Positions 23,493 through 34,398 of a stretch of DNA of 64,000 bases are shown piece by piece. Numbering within the stretch: the stretch's first letter is position 1; the number at the start of each line of letters is the position of its first letter. The stretch spans positions 1,649,377-1,713,376 of the forward strand of contig SCFE01000007.1 in the NCBI GenBank assembly GCA_004352715.1. The letters run 5' to 3'. Made by a program: the position numbers and the translations under genes. The notes under the pieces are model-generated. The model made no database searches. It saw nothing but the letters and a program-made list of their open reading frames with translations, and was not told the origin of the DNA. Source of the DNA: Hofstenia miamia (taxonomy: Eukaryota > Xenacoelomorpha > Acoela).

Positions 23493-23531
23493 AATTTGTT
23501 CTGATAAAGATTTTGAATCGAAACCGGTCGC
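23493..23531 (+). ncRNA. Degenerate hammerhead-ribozyme-like core, right arm
   Basis: Plus-strand mirror of the motif at 22592-22630, with the same CTGATAA change, because it lies in the inverted repeat. Confidence 0.45.
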
Positions 23532-23544
23532 ATATATATATATA

Positions 23545-24480
23545 TAGTTTCAATCAAAATCTACTCTTCCGCAACTTCAAAAAATTAAAAAAATCTTGTG
23601 TTGAAAAATTCACAGGAGTTGAATAAGTGCACTAATGATTTCAAAAATGCTCTCTCAAGAAGGTAATAGCATACGACTGTATGAAATTCTTTTGGAATTT
23701 ATTTAAAAGAAAGTGAAAACTTAAAACAACCGCTTTGTAAAATGTAGTAATGTAAAATACTTGCATTTTATATATGATAAACGTAGGCTCGAGAAGAAAT
23801 TACTTCTAATTATACAATTGACTTGTTTGGGTAAGATAGTCCATTTATTATTTGGGTTTTCGGTCTACTTAATGAACCTCCCGTAAGAATAATATCGACT
23901 TTTAATACAAATTCAATAGACAATTCTAACAAAAAATAATTCGAAATTTGTAGTCTAACTTCGTCCCATGCGTGCAAACACACTGAAAAACAGTGACAGT
24001 AATTAATTTAGTGACATTAATTTCAAGTATAGTTCGTTATTGAGTATTGCATGTGTGCAAGGATTTCGCAAACCAGACTATAATATTTGCAAAGATTTCA
24101 AAAAATCTATTGTATAAAAATTGCCAAAATATGCAAAGGGTTAGCGTCATTAATTTTCTAGAAACAGAATGCATGATGCACATAAAATTGAACAATATGA
24201 TTATGTGACTATAAACATTCGTTTTAAGAGATGCTCACCTTATAATACTCCCTAGAATATAATACCTTCCATTCATGTTTCGAAGGTGGCAGTGTTCCTG
24301 AAAAACATATAGTTGGGATTATACGATCAGACTATAAAATTCGACAAATGAAAAATTTGCGTAATCAATTTCAGTCTGCTTACCGATCTAGACTGAAGGA
24401 TTCAAGGATATAAGTTTCCGAATTGGAGAAAAAATAATTAATCTCGTTTGTGTTGATTATTCTTAAATTATAAATAGCGG
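23545..24480. other. Non-coding spacer
   Basis: AT-rich; no gene or repeat structure recognised. Confidence 0.5.
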
Positions 24481-24489
24481 ATAATTATT

Positions 24490-24935
24490 TCAACGAATTT
24501 TTTTATAAAAATTGAAATATTTGATGTTAAAGTAACCTAATATGTTTAGTGAGTAGTTGTTGCTAGGAATATCTGAAATTTCATTGCATTCAAATTCTTT
24601 CTTACGTATGAGATTTAAAACTTTTGGTACAATTAGAATAAGACCACCACCTCTACTATCCCTATTTTTACCAAAAACATTAAAATTTCCGGGATCTGGA
24701 TTAAACAATTTTGGATTGATATCATTGTTTAACCAAATTTCTGTGATAGAAAAAATTGAATCTGAGCTAAATTAAGTAGCAATTTTAGGAAAATGATTTC
24801 TATTTGAATTCAGACTTCTGAAGTTTAGATAAATATATTTGAAATTGTCTTTATAACGATTCTCTAAATTCTCAAAATTAAATTCATCTAAAATTGGGCC
24901 AGGATTTATTTCTACGTCTCCTGTTAGGATAATTA
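24490..24935 (-). pseudogene. CR1-like LINE: 2A-like motif and start of AP endonuclease
   Basis: The minus strand reads GDVEINPGP (24921-24895), then after about 30 residues NFRSLNSNRNHF, SITEIWLNNDI and KNRDSRGGGLILIV. These are the opening blocks of the AP endonuclease of CR1/L2-type LINE ORF2: the N-x-x-S-L strand, the E-x-W-L block with its catalytic Glu, and the R-x-GGG turn. A stop lies after KIAT, and a one-base shift separates the hydrophobic lead-in SFMITFLIIN from the 2A-like motif. The frame ends about 24490, so most of ORF2 is absent. Confidence 0.65.
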
Positions 24936-25059
24936 ATTATTAAAAAAGTAATCATAAATGAAAGTTCATTGGAATAGGGGATGGTGTAGGGTGGGATGAA
25001 CAGCGGTTGTTGGCAATAGAGCACGGTGTGTGTTGTAGAATGCTGCGCTAGCGTAGGAA

Positions 25060-25640
25060 ATTGTGGTTAACCGTAAGGAACCATATTGATTTGGGACAAT
25101 TCAAGGAGTGTGAAAAAAATTTCTTAGATTGCGGATCAAGACTGAGAGACCTTCATTAGACAGGTGGATGGTATCATACCGAAGAAGAGTGAGTGGAATT
25201 TATAGAGCACGGCGAAAGAAGGAAATGACCAAAGACTGGCCTGACACTAAGACGAGGGTTGAGAGAAGCTTCTTATGATTTCATTGCAGTGTTTAATTGC
25301 GAAGTTCTTTGAGAGATTATGATCAGCACAGACAGGGGTGATTTCGAAGAGGTAGATGTGGTGAGGTGTGAATTTCTTCCTGACTTCTGTGATTATATTG
25401 TGTAAATTTGAGCAGGACGTGTAGGGACTGGAATTGAGCGCATCGAAAAGACCAGTGTTGAGCATTACAGTGTCGACGTATGTACTTTTGTATTGCGCGA
25501 TTGTTTGCGATGGTGCTGTGGTGTTACTTCCTAGGTACGGATGAATGTTTGTGAACTTGATTTTGAAGCAGATGACGTGTATGAACTTTTTTAAAGATGC
25601 TGCTTTCTATGATAAGTGTAGTTTTTACTGTGTTCATCTT
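25060..25640 (-). pseudogene. CR1-like LINE ORF1 remnant, SGNH/GDSL esterase-like
   Basis: Read across frames on the minus strand: TTLIIESSIFKKV near 25625-25585 (block I, where the family's GDS is ESS), a central VMLNTGLFDAL and IYLFEITPVCADHNL with NFAIKHCNEIIRSF at 25465-25250, and DTIHLSNEGLSVLIRNLRNFF near 25180-25115 (block V, the D-x-x-H pair). Several LINE families carry such an esterase in ORF1. The order esterase, 2A motif, AP endonuclease (toward lower coordinates) is that of one element's 5' half. The catalytic Ser neighbourhood and the frame are both damaged. Confidence 0.5.
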
Positions 25641-25859
25641 ATTTATGGGTGGTTTGGCGTTAGATTTTGTTTGCTTTTGTAGTGCAAGCGATATTCTTGT
25701 GAAATGAGAAGAGTTTTGGTGTTGAAGGTACACTTGATGGAGTGATGGTGATTTCCTTTTGAGGCGTTGTGGGTTGAGAAAGTGACTTTTGCGGGTGTGT
25801 ATAGTGAAGACTTGAAAAGAAAGAAAAGAGCTTAGGCGGGCGAAAATTTGATGTAGCGG

Positions 25860-26560
25860 TTTTTTTTTGATCTTTATCAAAGCGCTAACCGCATGGAGGG
25901 TAGCAACCCCACCAAACAGTGAACGCTTCTGCGAGAGCGATATAAACCGGACCGCAACAATAACAACAACAATAATAATAATAATAATAATAATAATAAT
26001 TAGTGGAAATATAATAATAATAGAAGTAGGAGCAGATTGATGAGTAAGCAAAGCTAGAGAACGCATCTTACGAAGTGGAAAGACAGCAGAGATTTCTTGA
26101 AGCGCGAGGGCAGTTGGAATCAGGAGGAAATTAGCAGAAGTAAAATCACGATTAAAAAACGAGTGAAGAGTGCGATGTTTCTTGAGACGATGAACAGAGA
26201 AGGGGATAACACCATCAGAGCAAGTAGAGTGGGAATTCCAGAATGACATGAAATCAAATGAATCAAGGTCCACATTAGAGTCAGTAAACGATTGAACAGG
26301 AGGAGATGAGAGGCATTAAAGTGAAGTGACTGAAGGAGAGTACAGAATTTGAGTAGAGTATCCTTGTATGGTAAGGAAGAAATCCATTTGAAAGTACGTT
26401 TCTGGAAAAGTTCTATGGAGAGAAGATTAGCACAACGAATGGACTTGAATAACGAGAGTTTCACAGCAGATGAGGTATTGAAGGGAACATTACGAAAGAA
26501 GGCGAAGAGTACATGTGTATGTCAATGTTAATTCACATCTAAGAATTTTTTAAATTTAAT
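25860..26560 (-). pseudogene. CR1-like LINE 3' end: C-terminal tail of ORF2 and 3' UTR
   Basis: The minus strand reads QKRTFKWISSLPYKDTLLKF (family: Q-R-A-x-K-x-I-x-x-LPY-x-x-R-L) in one frame. It continues in another with HSTCSDG and HSFFNRDFTS, the segment that closes CR1/L2 reverse transcriptase proteins after the thumb. A (att)n run at 25962-26000 and a GC-richer tail follow. It lies upstream, in the same orientation, of the 5' half at 24.5-25.6 kb, so the two are either tandem insertions or one rearranged copy. Confidence 0.45.
25962..26000. repeat. (aat)n microsatellite
   Basis: Direct trinucleotide run inside the LINE 3' region. Confidence 0.95.
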
Positions 26561-28222
26561 AGATAATAGTGATAGCAATATTGTAGATGGAAACGATAAC
26601 ACGCTTACACCAGAAAAAAACTTAGCAAATAGCTATTGGTCTACAGAGTATCATGCATAAGTGCGTAATTAAATAATCAAATTTGGAAGTTGATAAAAAG
26701 GTTTAGACAAACCATGATAACAAATAGATGTGATTGAAATTACCTTAAAATAGTTATATATTTACAGAAGTTAACATTCCTCAAGTCAAGAGAACAATGG
26801 CGTATATGAAATTGGCTTTTTGAGCAGATTTCTTTTAAAATTTAGAAGCCTCTATAGATCGTATTATAAAAATTATAAATGCTACCTTGTCACGTAGTCA
26901 CTTTCCATTTTAGTTTAAACATATTGTTATTGATCCAGCAATGGAGAAACAAAATGTTAATGATAATTATAATAGATACACAAAAAAATTTATTTTTTTG
27001 GAGCAAAAATAGTGAAACATAGTGAAGAAAAATTGATGTAAAATTTAAATTCGAATCTGGTAATAATGCAAATTTTTTTAACTGAAAATGAATTAATGAA
27101 CCTTAATTGTAATATTTGTAATCATTAAACAAAATTGTGCATTACTTATTTTTGGACAAATAGCGGCCATCAAAACAAAAATCAACATTGATATACCGCA
27201 ATATTACGGCTTCGTAGCTCATTTGGTAAACTGCCAAGATTACTAGTTGATATACTATCATCTGAGAAATTCAGTACAATTTTTTATTCCTAGCTCCAAT
27301 TTATCAGCTGCAATGCGATCATTGCAAAGTTTCTGAAAAAAAATTGTACAATCAACATATTGTACTGTGATGACAGCGATATCTATTTTGGATTTCACGA
27401 AGCATTTTCGTACTAGTGTCTTAAAATATACTGATGAAATAGTGTTAAATTTGAAAAACTACTTGATACTGGGCATTTCTATTTAAAGCAGGTAAGATTC
27501 AAACTTAAAATTACTGACAAACAAACATATAAACTGATAACGCTGTGAGAAAATAATATTACACCTTGTTAAATTGATTAAATATCAGTTAATAAATATT
27601 TCTTCAGGCATTATTTTGTCGCAACAACACGAGCACTTTGTGTGGCATTAGTAATTTGCAATGGGATATAACAGCTTGTAAAACATTGATTTGAGCCGAA
27701 TTGATCGTCTTGCTGATTTGTTAGAACTCCACCAACTATGTCTACAATCGCCAAAGATTTGAATTCCATTCAAATAAGGTTTGAAAATGCAAATTCTCCA
27801 ACTTAATGCAAATATTTTGACAGTACATTTGTTATAAATCAAACACTGGAAGTGCGTGTGAAAGATGTGGACATAAATTACTTAAAAGTCCTCTCAGTGA
27901 TTTGAAAAATAGTGAAAAATTCTCAGCATTTAAAAGGAAATGTTAAATGCATAATTTCTAGCAACAGTTAAAGTTAAGGACACTGCATTTTAGCTTACAT
28001 GTCCTTTTTGATGTTTTAATAGTTGTGGCATATTTGAACTACTACAAGACAATTAATAATTGGGACATCGCATGGAGTTCACTGAACTAGACCTAGACAG
28101 TGATAATTGCCACCTAAAGTCTGAGGACAAGCAATACAACAGAGTAATGTTGCGATTGTCCGAAAGATGGATCACTTCATTAGATAGGTAATTTTACCTA
28201 ATTAAGCGAATTTTACCAATTT
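26561..28222. other. Non-coding stretch
   Basis: AT-rich; no gene recognised. The minus-strand ORF at 27648-27842 has no domain. Confidence 0.5.
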
Positions 28223-28524
28223 GGCGAAAGTGAAGACGGGGGGACACGGAACACGGACGGATTGAAGACGTAATGTTTTTACGCAATTTTCTAAGCAATT
28301 CTTAATTAATATGTTGCAATTTATTATTTGGTTTTTAATTGGATCAAACTGTGCCGTTTTGAACTGTCTTTTTTACCGTTTTGTCCGTCTTGACATTTTC
28401 TGAAAATTAGAGGGGTAGATGATTTATTAAAGAAATTTTTGAGTAAATTGCAACATATTAAGAATTGCTTAAAAATATTACCGTCTTCAATTCTTGTTCA
28501 GTGTTCCCCCGTCTTCACTTTCGC
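28223..28524. mobile_element. Fold-back / TIR element, about 0.3 kb
   Basis: Imperfect inverted repeats of roughly 100 bp: gcgaaagtgaagacggggg at the left, matched by the reverse complement of cccccgtcttcactttcgc at the right, continuing through ttgaagacg and gcaattcttaat...atgttgcaattta on both sides. No coding capacity. No clear target duplication. Confidence 0.65.
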
Positions 28525-30178
28525 AGTCAATTTTGAACGTCAACCGATATATTATGTGAAAGTTATGTTGAAGAGTAAACATATACGATAATATTTTTGT
28601 ATGCTCTATAAAAAATGAAATAATTTATTTGAGACTATTTAACCATTTAGTCCTCTGCCTTAATAAATATTGCGAAATCGTAGTGATGAGATGACGTCAT
28701 CAATTATTAACTATGAATATGAACAATCTATAAATGGACAATTTTAAATATATTTAGATGAAAGAAATTTGTTCTAGTGGAGCAATTTGTAAAGAGAATT
28801 TGTTATAGTTTAAGATGTCAATACAGTTTTTACAAAATATGTTTGACTAATCAAAATGTATGCAATTATTACACTACAGTTAAGTTTAGATCTCTAAAAT
28901 TTTGGTCTTAGAGCTTAGTGCTTTAGGTTAAAGGTTAAAAAAATAAACTTCTGATCTGGGTTTAGTGTAGAGCCACTCAGAGAAATTGTCAGTTGGCATT
29001 ATAGTTGGACACTACATTTCTCATAATGAATACCAAATATTTCAAAACTGATACTGCTGTTGTGAGCAACAAAGTGGCTTTTGCCAATTAAATTGGTAAA
29101 ATATCATTTATATACAATGGCATTTAGAAACAGATTTTCAACATTTCTTTTCCAAATTCATGCAAAGTATTGTCACCCAAACATTCTACAATAATAACTT
29201 AATTAAATGAGCAAAAAAAGCAAAGTATATTTTTATGTTCATTGAGTTGAAAATAGTCACTTGAAAACTTTCTAATATTTGATGACCTTATAGTGCCTTT
29301 ATAATCAGTGTCTATTTTGAGAGATTTGGTAATTGTTATGAGAAATGAGGTATCCATTTAAAATAACAACCAAAATTCACCCTCCTCTTAAATTACTATT
29401 GCTTAAGGTAAAATTGCAAGGGAAAATTTTTTGAAATCAAAGGGTGTATTCAATATTCTAAAATTTAGATTGTTTTTTAAAAATTTGAGAAAGAAATCTT
29501 GTTGAGTTTACAAGCATCAATTTAGTTTAGCTATCAAGCTGGTGTTATCTTGATTCTCTATTCTATTAACTTTTCTTTGTCATTATTCATGGTGGTGATA
29601 GTTCAGGAATCTCAATAGTAGAAGCAAATAATAATTCTAGCAACCAGCTTTCCTAATTGTGGTCATATTAGGTTACAACTAGGTATATGCCTTGTTAAGA
29701 AATCATTTCATCTTCCATTTTGCTTGGACAATGCAACTGTGGTTAAATCATGCATGTTGATGTTCACAAATGCATTGCAATTACATGCTATTTAAATATA
29801 GTGTGTGAGGCCTAACAAACAGCCTATGAGAGTTTATGTGAATAAGTTATTATATAACTGAGACATGTAGGGCAGCACCATCTTAGCATGGGTGACAGGA
29901 TGTTTCAGACAACAGCATCATCTGCCAATGACTAGTCAATGTCAAATAGTCAAATTATAATTATAAATTTTTGGAATGAAATTTATTAAAGCAAAAAGGT
30001 TATCTTCTTGCAGAGAAATGTTTTTTATATAGTGGTGAAAGTAAATGTAAATATTAATTTAATTAAGTAATATATTTTTATACTCATTTTTGATTTTTTT
30101 GTGAATGTATTTAGTTAGAAACATCTTTGAAATTTAAAAAGAATAAATCTGATTTTTTAACATGGAAAAAGTACCAAA
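28525..30178. other. Non-coding stretch left of the gypsy element
   Basis: Nothing recognisable on either strand. Confidence 0.5.
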
Positions 30179-30184
30179 ACTTAT
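30179..30184. repeat. Target-site duplication ACTTAT (left)
   Basis: Identical to 42170-42175 on the other side of element 1. Confidence 0.85.
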
Positions 30185-31300
30185 TGTAGAATTGTGGGCT
30201 GGTAGGGAAACTTAACTAGAAACGTAATTGACTCTGCAGAAGGTTTAAATAGCATTTACAGTACAGCCATGATTCCGAGAAACAGAATAACATAGAACTT
30301 ATAACTTATAGATGTAACATTGGTAATTCATCCAAGTAACAAAACTACTTTAGGTAAGATCCAAAATGACCAATTCCTATGGCTTCCAGCCAAAGCAGAG
30401 CATCTGAAAGTAAAGTGCTTAACCTATTGACTGGTGTTACCCTATTTGTCTCACTTTTTAATTTCTATCTCACTTCAGAAAATACAAACTCTCATTTTCA
30501 TTGTTATCTCTCAGCTCACTATTAAATAATCTGTAATTGCCAGATATTCGTGCTAGCCAACAGCATGGTATCATCACAGTGTTAGGTTTTATAAGTGCAT
30601 GTATGTGTTGAACTATGAAAGAGAGATTTATTATTTCCTTATACATAACCATATACGTAACTTAATGGGTCCACAATTCGGACTAGATAATCAACAGACC
30701 TCCAGAAGCAACTTGTTGCCATATGCTAGTGAAAGCACTCCTGAATTGTCACTGATCTTAAGCAATAAGTTTCATAAAGATAATAAATAAATAGAAAATA
30801 CAATGGTAAAGACAGTAGTTGAGAGTAGACAAAATCTATTAAGCTATTGCTACAGTTCTCTCAGGTTTTATACAAATGTNNNNNNNNNNNNNNNNNNNNN
30901 NNNNNNNNNNNNNNNNNNNNNNNNNNNNNNNNNNNNNNNNNNNNNNNNNNNNNNNNNNNNNNNNNNNNNNNNNNNNNNNNNNNNNNNNNNNNNNNNNNNN
31001 NNNNNNNNNNNNNNNNNNNNNAAAATCTATTAAGCTATCACTACAGTTCTCTCAGGTTTTATACAAATGTTTAACTATTACCTGCCTTTGTTTACAATAA
31101 TCAGATGTCAACGTAGTTTAACATGATCAATCCCTCTCCCTCACAAAATTCAATTTGAGCAATAATAAGCACCATCAAGGGGACATCAAATTAGCAATAG
31201 CAACCTGAGATCAAAAATAAATACTGACGTCATAGTGATGTAGAAATACAGAATAAATTTTAAAGAATAAAATCAACAAAAGTCCCTGAGTGACTCTGCA
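30185..31300 (-). repeat. 3' LTR of element 1
   Basis: Matches 41247-42169 with scattered differences. The extra 193 bp relative to the other LTR equals the 142-N gap plus a 49-bp repeat at its edges, so the true length is probably about 923 bp. Confidence 0.93.
30880..31021. other. Assembly gap inside the 3' LTR
   Basis: 142 N. The 49 bases before it (30831-30879) are repeated just after it (31022-31070) with about two differences; the other LTR has this sequence once. Confidence 0.99.
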
Positions 31301-31301
31301 T

Positions 31302-31315
31302 GCCCCCCCCCAAGC
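31302..31315 (-). promoter_or_regulatory. Polypurine tract of element 1
   Basis: The minus strand reads AGCTTGGGGGGGGGCA directly before the 3' LTR, the expected site for plus-strand priming. Confidence 0.75.
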
Positions 31316-31786
31316 TAAATTTAATTTTCAGATAGAAGTTGAGGGCCTGGCCCAGATATGATGTTTTGGGTGGCCACTATCATCTTTGTCGCTAGATCAC
31401 CATCCCATGTTTGAACTTCAGCATTGTGTGCCTCTCTTTGCATTTGCATAAGTACTTCTCATTGAGTTACTACTTCATCCTTAAGTCACAGAAATTTGAT
31501 ATTTGGCTTCTGGTTACTGATGGGACAATTCCTCCTAAGGTTTTTCAATTGCCTTGTAAATGTATCATAGAACTGTTCATAAAGCCAAAGACCCTTGAGG
31601 GTGATCATTAGCGTCATCATTGCGTTGGACTTGGACATATGGGCATCTTCCACACTAATCTTGGTATCAGGGTAGAAATGTATAAATACCTGTCTCAGGG
31701 AGCCCATGGTAGTATCATGATCAATAAATAGCAAGCAGTATTCTTGGACTTGACTAAGTGTCATCTGCTCTGGGTCAGACACATTA

Positions 31787-32218
31787 GTTGCATGGAGATT
31801 CGTATGCAAGAAACAGTGCATTCTATGTCCAGAGCAAAGTGTTGCCCCAGGGATTGTAGAATGACCAACTCCTCCTTGGTGAACATCTCTGTGAGGCACC
31901 ACTTCATCAATGAAAGGACATCTTTATCGTGGCTGTTGACCAGAACTCTCTGCTGTACAGTATGGAGATATAGAAATTGGCTAGGATCATGCTTGACCAT
32001 TAGAATATGTTCATCTTCAGTTAATGACCATTGTGGCGTAGGCTTAGGAGAGATTGCTTTGCCTCCAAATTTTTCCAAATTTACTTTTTCTATGAAGTCC
32101 CAAATGTGGGGAGACATTTGTACCACCGACGATGCCAATAATTCCTCCTCTCGAAAAAATTTCTCCAGTGTTTGCATCACCTGGTTGAAAATTGTGATGG
32201 GAATGATCTTACCTTCTT
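31787..32218 (-). repeat. 432-bp direct duplicate, copy 1
   Basis: Nearly identical to 32775-33206 (offset 988). Element 2 has this segment once, so copy 1 is an insertion into ORF3. Differences between the copies are clustered rather than scattered. Confidence 0.9.
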
Positions 32219-32774
32219 CCAATCCTCTTTGTAACATTGTAATACCGAGTAATGGTTTCAACATTGTTCACCCACATTAAATCGCCAGCTGCTTGGAAGA
32301 GGATAAGCACACAAGGCTGCAGTGTGGTGAGTCTTTCCTGGATTGCTTGCAATTGCATATGGATGGGCAATCTGCCCATAAAAATATCTGTTATGGTGAC
32401 TTTGCCATCAATGAATACTTGCTTGGGATTTCCTCCTGCTAGGAGTTTCTCTCTTACAACTTTGTACTCACCCATTCTGCTGGCTTTGATGGCTTCTTGC
32501 TTACTAAAGTTAAAGTTAATTCGATTGGATAAATGAGCAGCAACCTTGTTTTTGGGCTTTTTTACTTTCCATTTGGGCTGGATCAATGGGGTTTCAATCT
32601 TAGGTGGTGGGATACATAAAAGATTTGAAGTTTTTATCTTCTTTTCCATCTCACTGAACTTTGCAGGGGAGGCTAGAGTGGCGGTCCCTATTGTTACCAG
32701 ATAATTTATGTGGGCATCCTTGATAGTATCCCAGAACTTTCCTCAGAGTCCCTTTTGGCGTAGGTGTTCAATCT

Positions 32775-33206
32775 GTTGCATGGAGATTCGTATGCAAGAA
32801 ACAGTGCATTCTATGTCCAGAGCAAAGTGTTGCCCCAGGGATTGTACCAACACCAACTCCTCCTTGGTGAACATCTCTGTGAGGCACCACTTCATCAATG
32901 AAAGGACATCTTTATCGTGGCTGTTGACCAGAACTCTCTGCTGTACAGTAAGGTCGTCAAGAAATTCGCTAGGATCATGCTTGACCATTAGAATATGTTC
33001 ATCTTCAGTTACAGACCATTGTGGCGTAGGCTTAGGAGAGATTGCTTTGCCTCCAAATTTTTCCAAATTTACTTTTTCTATGAAGTCCCAAATGTGGGGA
33101 GACATTTGTACCACCGACGATGCCAATAATTCCTCCTCTCGAAAAAATTTCTCCAGTGTTTGCATCACCTGGTTGAAAATTGTGATGGGAATGATCTTAC
33201 CTTCTT
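32775..33206 (-). repeat. 432-bp direct duplicate, copy 2 (original position)
   Basis: Same segment in the position that corresponds to element 2. Confidence 0.9.
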
Positions 33207-34398
33207 TATTGACGTGCCTGGCTGACTCAATGAATTGACCATACCCACATTTGGGATATTTCATTTGCTGCATGCTAAACAGAGCTTTGTTTTTACTGTA
33301 GATGTCAAACTTGATGATTTGATCAAGAAATGTGTGTGTTGATCCAGGCAATCACTCTACAAATCATCTTGTGCTCAGGGGAGCATTATCTGAATGAAAG
33401 ATAGCAAATTTAGTTGTTGTGGTTGTGCCCCACATGTATTTTTTAACTGTGTCAGAAAAAATATTGATGTCTGACAGACAAATTCCAAGTTGATTGCTAG
33501 TTAACATAATCAACATCTTGCCAGTAACACTGCTTGCCCCCACCAGTCAAGCATAATATTTTTCAAATTTGTCCATAGGCTGCTTTGTTTTGCCAGGAGA
33601 AGAGGGAGGACTACATTTATAAAGCAGCCAGTTCTTTACTTTCCAGGTTAGCAGGCAAACAGCTAATTCATGAATTGTTGTCTTTGTGAGGGACGACCTC
33701 TTTTCATGTGACATGGGTATCTGTAAGTGGGGCTCCTTTGTGAGGTATATCACGAGTATCCAAATGGCTCCTCTGGCGTATATGTCCAGTAAATTTTTCT
33801 CTGCAAAGAGACGTTCCTTAAAATTCTTTTTATCTTGGGTTTGTAGGAGACTTTGATGTCTCAAAGAGTTCTTTCCACTGATGAGTGGTAACTTTGCAAT
33901 GGGCTTGATATATCTAGGCAGGGCCAATCAGACTCAGGGTTGAATTCTGCCTTCAGATCAGACCAAATGGTTTGAATCTCGTCTAACAGTTGGCTGCTTT
34001 GAGTGAATGCAAAACTTACTCCAATTACAGTTACTGTAACTAGCGAGGGAGTGTTGGGGTCTGTCACTTCCAATGTCTGTGATTGGAGCATAACATTAAT
34101 TATCAATTCCTGGTCTACAGCTAAAGAGTGGGATGGTACCCTCTGGCACAAAAGTAGGTCTGTATATATGAGCCTAGTGATGGGAAGGTCACTTGTGGAG
34201 TGTGATTATATAGGAGTGTAATCTTCTTTTGATAATATCAAAAAATTCTCCATATGAAAATGTAAGTTCTCTATTGGTTCAGGTATGGTAGTCTCATACT
34301 CACCGCGGACTATCATTATCAGATGTATGCCCTCAACTTTGCAATGCAGTAAGCAATCTCAATTGCTCCATTATGTCCTCCATTTGTATTTCAGTTAT

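Larger units (their letters stand above)
22592..23531 (-). mobile_element. 5'-truncated Penelope-like element with fold-back ends
   Basis: A 161-bp inverted repeat (22592-22752 against 23371-23531), perfect by eye, brackets the C-terminal coding part of a Penelope-like retroelement on the minus strand. Both ends abut TA microsatellite, so no target duplication can be defined. The right arm repeats, inverted, the last codons of the ORF plus the 3' UTR, so the element is a 5'-truncated copy joined head-on to an inverted copy of its own 3' end, an arrangement known for Penelope-like elements. Each arm carries a hammerhead-like core. Confidence 0.7.
31486..34151 (-). pseudogene. Element 1 downstream ORF3, uncharacterised
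   Basis: A run of open segments after integrase: 34151-33861 in one frame, then 33927-33547, 33351-32743, 32649-32209 and 31902-31486 all in one other frame, separated by single stops. It encodes a soluble-looking protein with no membrane segment, so it is not an obvious envelope. Recognisable stretches recur in element 2 (58078-59897), for example SLAVDQELIIN, LLCIPPP, GGNPKQVFIDGKVTITDIF and MWVNNVETITRYYNVTKR. The part MKWCLTEMFTKEELVLVQSL recalls BEN-type DNA-binding domains, weakly. The frame is broken by stops, a shift near 33.9 kb and an inserted 432-bp duplicate (31787-32218). Function unknown. Confidence 0.6.

Noticed and set aside
25524-26273. 249-codon minus-strand ORF as an intact gene
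   Set aside because: It runs through the (att)n microsatellite, giving a poly-Ile tract, and joins LINE 3' sequence to ORF1 sequence; it is not one protein.
27209-27290. Possible tRNA or tRNA-derived SINE head (cgtagctcatttggtaaactgcc)
   Set aside because: Only a D-arm/A-box-like string is present; no B box, no T arm and no closing acceptor stem.
30803-31100. ORFs of 74-76 codons at 30803-31100
   Set aside because: They run through the gap in the 3' LTR.
31744-33238. Plus-strand ORFs of 178 and 176 codons
   Set aside because: Shadows of ORF3 of element 1; their mutual likeness is explained by the 432-bp duplicate.
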